The notes: generated by a model from the letters alone, not told the origin. Positions 1 to 5,418 are shown, counted from the stretch's first letter. The stretch: DNA of 5,418 nt from QALR01 sp964466625 (GCA_964466625.1 CAYXQF010000108.1:1-5418); one strand, 5' to 3'. Numbers and translations: made by a program.

Positions 1-584
1 GCATCTCTGCCCATGATCTCGACGATCGTAACCGCTTTTACGGTGTAAACAGCAGTATCGCGAAGAATTTCCTGCATGGTGGTTGCGATGTATTTTGCCG
101 CGGAACCGAAGCCGGGGGTGTGGTCTGTGCCTGCGAGGTCGTTGTCAATGGTCTTCGGCACGCCCATCACGCGCATTTCATAGCCTTCTTCTTCCATGAA
201 ACGGGAAAGCTTTGCCACGGTATCCATGGAGTCGTTGCCGCCGATGTAGAAGAAATAACGAATGTTATTTTCTTTGAAAATGTCAAGAAGCTTCAAATAT
301 ACGGCGCGGTTTTCACCGTCGAAGTTCTTGGGGAGTTTTTTGCGGCAAGAGCCGAGAGCTGCCGCAGGGGTGGTTTCCAGAAGGGAAAGTTCTTCGTCTG
401 TCATGCCGGAAAGGTCGATAAAACGGCTTTCGAGCACACCTTCAATGCCGTTGCAAGCGCCGTAAATTTTTTCGATGGCATCACATTCCTTAGCGCCGCG
501 AATGACGCCCGCAAGGGTAGCGTTGATTGCCGCTGTGGGACCGCCGGACTGACCGACGATCGCATTACCGTAAAGTTTTTCCAT
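1..584 (-). CDS. pfp: 6-phosphofructokinase, probably pyrophosphate-dependent; C-terminal part beyond the window
   Basis: This enzyme phosphorylates fructose 6-phosphate to fructose 1,6-bisphosphate in cytosolic glycolysis. The 194 complete codons visible read from ATG at 584 to the left edge and begin MEKLYGNAIVGQSGGPTAAIN. Family motifs appear in order: the N-terminal phosphoryl-donor loop GQSGGPT (residues 11-17), YIGGNDSMDT (113-122), PKTIDND (143-149, with D147 as the expected catalytic base) and MGRD (191-194), which normally continues as MGRDAG. ATP-dependent enzymes such as E. coli PfkA carry GGDGS and PGTIDND. Here the second Gly is replaced by Asp118 and the Gly before Thr by Lys144, the pair known to mark pyrophosphate-using enzymes, so PPi as donor is inferred. 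The start is fixed by AAGGAG at 600-595, ten bases upstream. The gene follows the AEC transporter gene after 43 nt with no terminator, so it is probably the third gene of that operon. The missing half contains the rest of the sugar-phosphate site. Confidence 0.93.
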   Translation of the reverse strand, partial: MEKLYGNAIVGQSGGPTAAINATLAGVIRGAKECDAIEKIYGACNGIEGVLESRFIDLSGMTDEELSLLETTPAAALGSCRKKLPKNFDGENRAVYLKLLDIFKENNIRYFFYIGGNDSMDTVAKLSRFMEEEGYEMRVMGVPKTIDNDLAGTDHTPGFGSAAKYIATTMQEILRDTAVYTVKAVTIVEIMGRD

Positions 585-627
585 AAGATCTGATCTCCTT
601 TATATTTTGGTGTAAATTTTGACGAAG

Positions 628-1581
628 TTATAGGATAATTTCTAACATTTTGATAACGATGAGGATCGTCACGGGAGAAAGCATCGTGCCGAGGCTGACG
701 AGCTGCGCCGCATGGGAGGGCTTTACGTCGTACATATTCGCGAAAAGGGACGTAAATGCCGCCGGCGGCAGACCGATCATCACAGCGAGAAAGATCGAAA
801 GATCAATGCTTGTGACAAGATTCGATGCATCGCACAGATGTAAAATGAGTGCGGCAATGATGGGAAGCACTATGAGCTTAAACGCACAGAACGCATAAAA
901 TTTCGGGTTGGCAAAGACTTTGCCGAGGGGCATCGCCGCCACGAGAGATCCTGTGACAAGGAGAGAAAGCGGTGTGCAAAGACTGCCCATATGATTCATC
1001 AGCGTGCCGATAAATCCCGGAATCGGAACTTTCGTGACGTAAAGTGCGAGTGCAATGGCGCAGGAGATGATGCCGACGTTCACAAAAATATTTTTGACCG
1101 TGAACTTTTGACCGCTCTTGCCGCGAGACATGAGAAGCGCGCCATAGCTCCAGCAGCCGAGATTATAAGTGATGACATAAAACGCGCCGTAGAAAAGACC
1201 GATCTCACCGAAAAGCGCGCCGAGGATCGGATAGCCGATGAAAGCGCAGTTGGAAAAAACGCAGGCGAAGTTATAGATCTTTTTTTCGTCCACGTCCTTG
1301 ACGCGGCAAAAGACGAGTCTTGCCGCAAGCGCCATGAAAATGTGGGAAAGTGTGCCGAAAAGCAGGATAAGCAGACCGTTTTTTAAGTTTTCTGCGGAAT
1401 ATTCCAGCTTCGTCACGGAATACACGATAAGAAAAGGCGTGGCGCCTTTGGCGACGAGGGTGGAGAGCTTTTTGGTGAAGGTTTCATCGAGGATCCCGAT
1501 CTTTCTCAAAATAAAGCCGACAAGGATCAGCAAAAGCAGAGAAAGCGAGGTCGTGATCAGGGAAGTGAAATCGAGATTCAT
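628..1581 (-). CDS. AEC-family transporter (auxin efflux carrier / malate permease-like membrane protein)
   Basis: A 317-residue integral membrane protein of the AEC family, whose bacterial members are mostly uncharacterised or export/import small carboxylates such as malate. The length is typical (about 300-320). The protein is hydrophobic throughout, with roughly ten predicted membrane segments, the first at about residues 8-26. Family-like blocks are CVFSNCAFIGYPIL at 107-120 (matching the usual FxNxGFxGxPI pattern), CTPLSLLVTGSLVA at 202-215, and GLPPAAFTSLFANMY at 270-284 near the C-terminal half's broken helix. The ATG at 1581 directly abuts the TAA of the uracil-DNA glycosylase gene (1584-1582). 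Its ribosome site GGAGG (1591-1587) lies inside the last codons of that gene, which suggests translational coupling. The substrate cannot be read from the sequence. Neighbouring phosphofructokinase hints at central-carbon metabolites, but that is only context. Confidence 0.9.
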   Translation of the reverse strand: MNLDFTSLITTSLSLLLLILVGFILRKIGILDETFTKKLSTLVAKGATPFLIVYSVTKLEYSAENLKNGLLILLFGTLSHIFMALAARLVFCRVKDVDEKKIYNFACVFSNCAFIGYPILGALFGEIGLFYGAFYVITYNLGCWSYGALLMSRGKSGQKFTVKNIFVNVGIISCAIALALYVTKVPIPGFIGTLMNHMGSLCTPLSLLVTGSLVAAMPLGKVFANPKFYAFCAFKLIVLPIIAALILHLCDASNLVTSIDLSIFLAVMIGLPPAAFTSLFANMYDVKPSHAAQLVSLGTMLSPVTILIVIKMLEIIL

Positions 1582-2142
1582 TTAGTCCTCCGCGTCCAGA
1601 CGTTCTTTGATTGCCATCATGTCGGCGAGCATTTCGTCCTTTTTGCGGGGATCGCGCAGAAGGGCGGCAGGATGATAGACCGCGCAAACGGAGTAGCCTT
1701 TTTTATCAAACCACTTGCCGTGTTCCGCTGTGATCTTGAAATCAGGTTTAATGATGCGCATGGCGGAAATTCTGCCAAGGCAAACGATGACCTTCGGGCG
1801 GATTGCCATGACCTGTGCGCGCAGATAGTCGATGCACATATCCTCTTCCTCAGGCTTGGGATCGCGGTTCTGAGGTGGGCGGCATTTTAAGATGTTGGCA
1901 ATGTAAACATCCTCGCGCGCGATGCCGACAGCATCGAGATATTTATTGAGCAGTTTTCCTGCCGCGCCAACGAAGGGAATACCGCTCTCGTCTTCTTTTT
2001 GACCGGGTGCTTCGCCGATAAACATGAGCTTGGCATTTTCATTTCCCGTGCCGAAAACGATGTTTGTGCGTGTTTTGTAAAGCTCACATTTTTGGCAAGC
2101 TTCACATTCTATTTTGATTTCATGAAGTGTTTTGTTTTCCAT
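1582..2142 (-). CDS. Uracil-DNA glycosylase, family 4 (4Fe-4S, UDGa type)
   Basis: This enzyme removes uracil from DNA that arises by cytosine deamination or dUTP incorporation, starting base-excision repair. The 186-residue length fits family 4. Four cysteines sit exactly as expected for the iron-sulfur cluster: C16 and C19 (CEACQKC), C87 (LKCRPPQNRDP) and C103, with the Cx2C and Cx15C spacings known from thermophile UDGa proteins. Motif 1 is GEAPGQKEDESGIPFVGAAG (43-62), including the family 4 GEAPG signature. Motif 3 is HPAALLRDP (157-165), whose His belongs to the uracil pocket. RPKVIVCLG (115-123) is the conserved strand between them. The ATG at 2142 has AAGGAG at 2161-2156 with a longish 13-nt spacer. 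It is the first gene of an operon with the AEC transporter and phosphofructokinase, served by the promoter at 2194-2222. Family members are often misannotated as the amino-terminal domain of phage DNA polymerase. Confidence 0.95.
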   Translation of the reverse strand: MENKTLHEIKIECEACQKCELYKTRTNIVFGTGNENAKLMFIGEAPGQKEDESGIPFVGAAGKLLNKYLDAVGIAREDVYIANILKCRPPQNRDPKPEEEDMCIDYLRAQVMAIRPKVIVCLGRISAMRIIKPDFKITAEHGKWFDKKGYSVCAVYHPAALLRDPRKKDEMLADMMAIKERLDAED

Positions 2143-2167
2143 AAAAATAAAAATTCTCCTTTATATA

Positions 2168-2210
2168 AAAAAAGAAAAGTGCCGTCTGCGGTTATTGTAC
2201 CACAAACGGC
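2168..2210 (-). terminator. Intrinsic terminator of the mecA-like gene
   Basis: On the minus strand a 12-bp stem (2210-2199 with 2192-2181) closes a 6-nt loop (2198-2193). The RNA pairing is complete with two G-U wobbles; on the plus strand these two positions would be C-A mismatches, so the hairpin is built for minus-strand transcripts. After two bases it runs into TTTTCTTTTTTT (2178-2167 or so). It lies 45 nt past the mecA stop codon and 38 nt before the glycosylase start. The plus strand has no T-run after the hairpin, so it should be unidirectional. Confidence 0.85.
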
Positions 2211-2222
2211 GAAATCTTTCAA
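2194..2222 (-). promoter_or_regulatory. Vegetative sigma-factor promoter of the udg-AEC-pfp operon, nested in the terminator
   Basis: Minus-strand TTGAAA (-35, 2222-2217) and TACAAT (-10, 2199-2194) are separated by exactly 17 bp. The bases before the -10 are GTTTGTGG, giving an extended -10 (TGG directly before TACAAT). Transcription should begin near 2187, about 45 nt upstream of the glycosylase ATG. Because that start lies after the loop, the operon transcript would contain only the second arm of the stem and would not be terminated by it. The trpS promoter on the other strand has the same block GTTTGTGGTA in the same place, which supports both calls. Confidence 0.78.
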
Positions 2223-2255
2223 TTATATTTTCATATTTTTCGTGCATTTTACGCA

Positions 2256-2882
2256 TTATTTTGCAAGAGATGCCAGTTTTTCCACGGCATTTCCGGCGCA
2301 AAGCACACGGCAATGCTCCGTGAGGAAAAAACGCGCGCTTTCGTTTTCGATGCGCGTACCGAATTCCGCGATGAAAAGATTCTCACGCAGATATTTTGTT
2401 TTCCTGCCGCCGATGGGCGGGAGCGTTTCCAATATGGAAAGATAATACCGTGCCGTTTTCTCCGGCGCTTCTTCCAAAAAGGCGTCGCTTTCTGCACGGT
2501 AACCGCGCCGATATAAAAATTTGCAGACGCGAAGCAGCGCGTCGATCCCTTCAAAGCGGTAAAGCACGCGCACGTTTTTGGAAACGGGCGATGCCCGTTC
2601 GCTCTGTGGATTCATAGTCCCCGCGGACGAGATTTCTTTTTTTAATTTGGTTATGTAGATTTCGCAGCCGCCGTTTTTTTCGGGATAGACTTGTATGCAG
2701 ATCTTACCGATCGCCGCGTCAAAGCCCGTTTCTTTTTTTGCTTCATCGAGAATGCTCCAAACAGCTTTTCTCGTTTCCGTGTTGTCATAATCCAGTTTGT
2801 CACAAGTGAGGTTATACTGAATCATGTCAAACGGCGTCAAAACCACTTTCAGTTTATCCTCTTCAATGAGGTTTATTTCCAA
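2256..2882 (-). CDS. mecA: MecA-family adaptor protein for the ClpC protease
   Basis: MecA proteins bind ClpC, activate its hexamer assembly and deliver substrates to ClpCP. In Bacillus subtilis the substrate is the competence factor ComK; here the target is unknown. The 208 residues from the chosen start have the two-domain MecA layout: an N-terminal substrate-binding domain (about 1-83, MEINLIEEDKLKVVL to EIYITKLKKE), a polar linker (84-103), and a C-terminal ClpC-binding domain (104-204). The latter holds VLYRFEGIDALLRVCKFL, a YYLSIL strand at 147-152 and the closing block AEFGTRIENESARFFLTEHC. Length is close to the 218 residues of B. subtilis MecA. The start is taken as TTG at 2882: the protein then begins MEI like other MecA proteins, and GGTGGTGAT (2895-2887) sits just upstream as a near-ideal Shine-Dalgarno. 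In-frame GTG codons at 2894 and 2891 lie inside that site and are less likely. The family call rests on remembered pattern, not an alignment. Confidence 0.82.
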   Translation of the reverse strand: MEINLIEEDKLKVVLTPFDMIQYNLTCDKLDYDNTETRKAVWSILDEAKKETGFDAAIGKICIQVYPEKNGGCEIYITKLKKEISSAGTMNPQSERASPVSKNVRVLYRFEGIDALLRVCKFLYRRGYRAESDAFLEEAPEKTARYYLSILETLPPIGGRKTKYLRENLFIAEFGTRIENESARFFLTEHCRVLCAGNAVEKLASLAK

Positions 2883-2886
2883 AACA

Positions 2887-2895
2887 ATCACCACC
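2887..2895 (-). promoter_or_regulatory. Ribosome binding site that fixes the mecA TTG start
   Basis: Minus-strand GGTGGTGAT matches eight of nine bases of the extended Shine-Dalgarno GGAGGTGAT. The GGTGG core is 8 nt from TTG at 2882. The upstream alternative GTG codons (2894, 2891) overlap it and have only an A/T-rich sequence in front. Confidence 0.65.
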
Positions 2896-2901
2896 GAAAA
2901 A

Positions 2902-2925
2902 TATAATAGTCTTGATACTATTATA
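2902..2925. repeat. Perfect 9-bp inverted repeat over the presumed mecA -10 region; possible operator
   Basis: TATAATAGT (2902-2910) and ACTATTATA (2917-2925) are exact reverse complements separated by CTTGAT. On the minus strand the right arm supplies TATAAT (2925-2920), a consensus -10 placed about 40 bp before the mecA TTG start. The best -35 candidate 17 bp further up is only TGGCTT (2948-2943), so the promoter is weak by sequence or needs help. The left arm gives TATAAT on the plus strand too, also without a clear -35. The dyad would span the -10 and the transcription start, a usual place for a repressor. Binding is inferred; the symmetry is seen directly. Confidence 0.55.
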
Positions 2926-3063
2926 AGCGCGATGAGAGGAAAAAGCCATACGCAAATTTTTGGTATTTTTCATCTCTCCCGTCCGACTCCTTCCCAAAAG
3001 AATGAAAAAATCGTAAATTTTTGTGTTTTTCGGCTTTCCTGCTATATTTTTTTCCTTTTTGCC

Positions 3064-3091
3064 TTGAAAAAAATGAAGTTTGTGGTATGAT
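3064..3091 (+). promoter_or_regulatory. Vegetative sigma-factor promoter of trpS
   Basis: TTGAAA (3064-3069) and TATGAT (3086-3091) are 16 bp apart, with TGG directly before the -10 as an extended element. Transcription should start near 3098, leaving a leader of about 50 nt. GTTTGTGGTA (3078-3087) is identical to the matching part of the promoter at 2194-2222. The leader is too short for a T-box and shows no stem followed by a T-run. AAAGGA (3130-3135) about 12 nt before the ATG is the ribosome site. Confidence 0.78.
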
Positions 3092-3147
3092 AATTATGTA
3101 TAGCATTTTTTATTCTATTTGGAACACAGAAAGGATTTACATTATAT

Positions 3148-4164
3148 ATGGAATTTTCCAACGAAAAAAAGACGATACTTTCCGGCGTACAGCCCAGCGG
3201 TAATCTGACCATCGGTAACTATCTCGGTGCGATCCGCAACTGGGTTGCTTTGCAGAACGATTCTTACGAAACACACAACTTCCTCTATTGCGTTATGGAT
3301 ATGCACGCGATCACCGTTCGTCAGGTTCCGGCAGATCTTCGCCGCAGAACCCTTGAGACTATCGCGATCTATATGGCTTGCGGTATTGATCCCGAAAAGA
3401 GCCTTCTTTTCGTGCAGAGCCACGTTCCCGCGCATGCACAGCTCGGTTGGGTCCTTGATTGCTACACCATGTTCGGTGAACTTTCCCGCATGACACAGTT
3501 TAAGGATAAAAGTGCAAAAAATGCGCAGAATATCAACGCGGGGCTTTTCACTTATCCTGCGCTGATGGCTGCGGATATCCTGCTTTATCAGGCGGATCTC
3601 GTTCCCGTCGGTCTTGACCAGAAGCAGCACCTTGAGCTTGCACGCGACGTCGGTGAACGCTTCAACCAGATCTACGGCAATACGTTCGTCATTCCCGAAC
3701 CTTATATGTCCAAAACGGGTACCAAGATCTGTTCTCTCCAGGATCCCACCAAGAAGATGAGCAAATCCGATGAAAACCCGAACGGTTGCGTTCTTATGTT
3801 CGATTCCAAGGACGATATCATGCGCAAATTCAAGCGTGCCGTGACCGACAGCGACACTGTTGTTCGTTATGCGGACGGTAAAGACGGTATCAACAACCTT
3901 ATGTCCATCTATTCCTGCTTCACCGGCAAGACCTATGAAGAGATCGAAAAGGAATTCGAGGGGCGCGGCTACGGTGACTTTAAGCTTGCCGTTGGCGAGG
4001 CGTGTGCCGAGGGACTTGCTCCTATTCAGGAAGAATATAAGCGACTCATGGCGGACAAGGGTTATCTCGAAGGTCTGCTTCGTGAAAACGCCGACAAAGC
4101 ATCTTACATTGCAAGTAAAACACTCTCTAAGGTTTATCGCAAGATCGGCTTCCTCGCAAAATAA
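3148..4164 (+). CDS. trpS: Tryptophanyl-tRNA synthetase
   Basis: This cytosolic class Ic aminoacyl-tRNA synthetase activates tryptophan with ATP and loads it onto tRNA-Trp. The 338 residues match the bacterial TrpS length (about 330-340). The HIGH-type ATP motif appears as PSGNLTIGNYLGA (16-28). The tryptophan-pocket block YPALMAADILLYQADLVPVG lies at 136-155, followed by the conserved DQKQHLELARD (157-167). The KMSKS loop is intact at 203-207 in DPTKKMSKSDENPNG. MGCGIDP-type sequence MACGIDPEKS (76-85) and the FxQS/HxP segment (88-95) are also as expected. The ATG at 3148 is preceded by AAAGGA (3130-3135), and the protein starts a few residues before the first conserved strand, as in relatives. 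It is the first gene of a probable operon with the sugar-phosphate transferase 20 nt downstream. Nothing is truncated or unusual. Confidence 0.98.
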   Translation: MEFSNEKKTILSGVQPSGNLTIGNYLGAIRNWVALQNDSYETHNFLYCVMDMHAITVRQVPADLRRRTLETIAIYMACGIDPEKSLLFVQSHVPAHAQLGWVLDCYTMFGELSRMTQFKDKSAKNAQNINAGLFTYPALMAADILLYQADLVPVGLDQKQHLELARDVGERFNQIYGNTFVIPEPYMSKTGTKICSLQDPTKKMSKSDENPNGCVLMFDSKDDIMRKFKRAVTDSDTVVRYADGKDGINNLMSIYSCFTGKTYEEIEKEFEGRGYGDFKLAVGEACAEGLAPIQEEYKRLMADKGYLEGLLRENADKASYIASKTLSKVYRKIGFLAK

Positions 4165-4184
4165 CGAGAATTGGATTGGTTTTT

Positions 4185-5285
4185 ATGATAAAAAATTTTT
4201 CCTCGCCCGATATGCTTTATGCGCTGGCGGCGCTTGCGCTTGCATTCCTTATAGCGTATTACGGAACGCCTCTTGCCAGATTGCTGGCAATCAAATGCAG
4301 GTGCCTTGATGTTCCCGATGGGAAGCGTAAGCTTCATGCGGCCCCTGTTCCGTATTTCGGCGGACTTGCGATCCTTGCAGGCTTTTCCGTGGCGTTTCTG
4401 CTGTTTTCCTATATGTTGACGGGAACGCTCCCCGGTGAACTTCTCGTTATGTTTATCGGCGGTGCGGTGATCTGCCTTGTCGGACTTATCGACGATATGT
4501 ACGGTATGCGGCCTATGGTGAAATTTTTCTGTCAGATACTCGTTTCCGCGTTTACGGCGCATTTCGGCTTTGCCATCGAATATATCACGCTTTTCGGTCA
4601 TACGATCCGTTTCGGCGTTTTTGCCGAGCTCGTCACGGTCGTGTGGCTTCTCGTGATCATCAACGCCGTGAACCTGATCGATGGTCTTGACGGTCTTGCG
4701 GCCGGTATCTCCGCCTTGGAGGCCTTTGCGCTTCTGATCACGGCGATCCTTATGGGAAATCCCGTGTGCGCCGTGGCGGCAGCTGCGCTTTGTGGTGCTG
4801 CACTTGGCTTTTTGCCCTTTAATTTCGGAAAAGCGACCATCTTTATGGGTGATGCGGGCTCGATGTTCATCGGATATATTCTGGCGTGCATCTCCGTTTC
4901 CGGTCTTTTTAAGGCGCAGGCGCTCTTTTCCATCATCGTTCCTGCGATGATCTTTGCGCTTCCTATGATCGATACGGTCACCTCGTTTTTCCGCCGCGTG
5001 ATCCATGGACAAAGTCCGTTCGCGGCAGACCGTAAGCATTTGCACCACGTGCTTCTCGAAAACGGTCTTTCGGCGAAGCAATGCGTCGTCGCTCTGATGA
5101 TTGCTTCCGCGATCTTCTGCATGGCATCGATCCTTTATGTGAAATATAAATTGATTTCGATCGGACTTTTCGTTTTGAGCGTGGCGTTTCTTGCCGTTCT
5201 CAAATATGATAAGCATCTGCTCCTGCGCTTCAAAAAGAAAACGATGCATGGGGGCACCGTTCACAATACCAATGAAACTGTATAA
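4185..5285 (+). CDS. Polyprenyl-phosphate N-acetylhexosamine-1-phosphate transferase (WecA/TagO/MraY superfamily)
   Basis: A membrane enzyme that transfers a sugar 1-phosphate, typically GlcNAc-1-P from UDP-GlcNAc, onto undecaprenyl phosphate, the first step of teichoic acid or other surface glycan synthesis. The 366 residues contain about ten to eleven hydrophobic segments. Motifs in order: KLHAAPVPYFGGLAI (49-63), LIDDMYG with the Mg-site pair D103/D104 (101-107), NAVNLIDGLDGLAAG (160-174), FMGDAGSMFIG (220-230), and the cytoplasmic HLHH loop ADRKHLHHVLL (281-291). The HLHH loop is the WecA/TagO-type signature (HIHH) rather than that of MraY. ATG at 4185 is chosen because GGA (4173-4175) lies nine bases upstream. 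An in-frame TTG at 4176 would add three residues but has a poorer ribosome site. The polar tail after residue 345 is unconserved. No other glycan genes are visible, so the end product (wall teichoic acid or another polymer) cannot be decided. Confidence 0.93.
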   Translation: MIKNFSSPDMLYALAALALAFLIAYYGTPLARLLAIKCRCLDVPDGKRKLHAAPVPYFGGLAILAGFSVAFLLFSYMLTGTLPGELLVMFIGGAVICLVGLIDDMYGMRPMVKFFCQILVSAFTAHFGFAIEYITLFGHTIRFGVFAELVTVVWLLVIINAVNLIDGLDGLAAGISALEAFALLITAILMGNPVCAVAAAALCGAALGFLPFNFGKATIFMGDAGSMFIGYILACISVSGLFKAQALFSIIVPAMIFALPMIDTVTSFFRRVIHGQSPFAADRKHLHHVLLENGLSAKQCVVALMIASAIFCMASILYVKYKLISIGLFVLSVAFLAVLKYDKHLLLRFKKKTMHGGTVHNTNETV

Positions 5286-5309
5286 CTCCGAAAGAGAGGA
5301 TGGACAAGA

Positions 5310-5418
5310 ATGAAAAAACTGTTTTCTTCCAAAAGTTTTTTGACGATGATGTCCATTCTCTATATTCTATTGGGATTATCACTTCTTTACGGAGGCACAC
5401 TTGCCCCACATCATTATT
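5310..5418 (+). CDS. N-terminus of an unidentified, probably membrane-anchored or exported protein (cut by window end)
   Basis: Thirty-six complete codons are visible from ATG at 5310, reading MKKLFSSKSFLTMMSILYIL and then LGLSLLYGGTLAPHHY. A short basic N-terminus (two Lys, then Lys8) and a continuous hydrophobic stretch at about 10-27 make a signal peptide or membrane anchor. A lipobox cysteine is not present in the visible part. AGAGG (5295-5299) stands 10 nt before the start, which favours this ATG over the one at 5300 in another frame; that one also stays open to the edge but overlaps the ribosome site and encodes an uncharacteristic sequence. It starts 24 nt after the transferase stop and is probably in the same operon. 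I do not recognise the family from so few residues. Confidence 0.6.
   Translation, partial: MKKLFSSKSFLTMMSILYILLGLSLLYGGTLAPHHY

Noticed and set aside
120..593. Plus-strand open frame opposite the phosphofructokinase gene
   Set aside because: The minus strand here encodes unmistakable phosphofructokinase motifs; the plus-strand product is motif-free.
586..596. Odd palindrome AGATCTGATCT between the pfp ribosome site and start codon
   Set aside because: Only 5-bp arms around a single base, easily due to chance; no promoter lies nearby for it to control.
2863..2973. Possible 36-codon minus-strand leader ORF overlapping the mecA start (ATG at 2973, TGA at 2865-2863)
   Set aside because: A GGGAG lies just before it, but its start would be upstream of the presumed mecA transcription start, the peptide has no recognisable feature, and such short frames are common by chance.
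2935..2975. Imperfect inverted repeat (10-bp arms, one mismatch, 21-nt loop) in the mecA-trpS intergenic region
   Set aside because: Half of each arm is A-run against T-run in A/T-rich DNA; the loop is long and there is no following T-run, so it is neither a convincing terminator nor an RNA element.
2954..3023. Two copies of AAATTTTTG, 61 bp apart, each followed by a T-run and C
   Set aside because: Low-complexity A/T sequence; too short and too degenerate outside the core to call a repeat family or binding-site array.
3142..3630. Minus-strand open frame opposite the start of trpS
   Set aside because: It overlaps conserved trpS sequence and covers the trpS start region; no domain is recognisable. 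Shadow frame.
4134..5264. Long minus-strand open frame opposite the sugar-phosphate transferase gene
   Set aside because: It is antisense to a gene with clear family motifs. Its product is an implausible His/Arg/Lys/Asp-rich chain without domains, and it has no ribosome site. It is a composition shadow.

Overview
The window looks like an ordinary housekeeping segment of a chromosome from an anaerobic, Clostridia-type member of the Bacillota. Evidence for this is the combination of a MecA-family ClpC adaptor, a phosphofructokinase with pyrophosphate-type active-site residues, a four-cysteine (4Fe-4S) family 4 uracil-DNA glycosylase, strong AAGGAG/GGAGG ribosome sites, a compact TTGAAA/TATGAT promoter style and A/T-rich intergenic DNA. 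No mobile element, CRISPR array, tRNA, rRNA or obvious horizontally acquired island is visible.

Left half, all on the minus strand. Reading right to left: a mecA-like gene (2882 to 2256) with its own promoter region and an intrinsic terminator; then a uracil-DNA glycosylase gene (2142 to 1582), an AEC-family membrane transporter gene (1581 to 628) and the first half of a 6-phosphofructokinase gene (584 to beyond the left edge). The last three are tightly packed. The glycosylase stop codon directly abuts the transporter start, and a 43-nt gap with no terminator precedes the phosphofructokinase, so they look like one operon. A good promoter for that operon (TTGAAA, 17 bp, TACAAT) lies inside the terminator hairpin of mecA.

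Centre. The divergent region between mecA and trpS (about 2896 to 3147, roughly 250 bp) is very A/T-rich. It holds a perfect 9-bp inverted repeat next to mecA and a strong trpS promoter at 3064 to 3091. I see no RNA gene in it, and no T-box leader in front of trpS.

Right half, all on the plus strand. trpS (3148 to 4164) is followed 20 nt later by a polyprenyl-phosphate sugar-1-phosphate transferase of the WecA/TagO family (4185 to 5285). The start of an unidentified gene with a membrane-anchor-like N-terminus (5310 onward) follows and is cut by the right edge. No terminator or promoter is visible between them, so they are probably co-transcribed.

Functionally the genes cover glycolysis, base-excision repair, carboxylate-type transport, regulated proteolysis, tryptophan charging and cell-surface glycan initiation. 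They do not form one pathway. I do not see a previously undescribed system here. The most informative non-coding observations are the promoter nested in a terminator, the shared extended -10 block of two promoters, and the inverted repeat at the mecA promoter.
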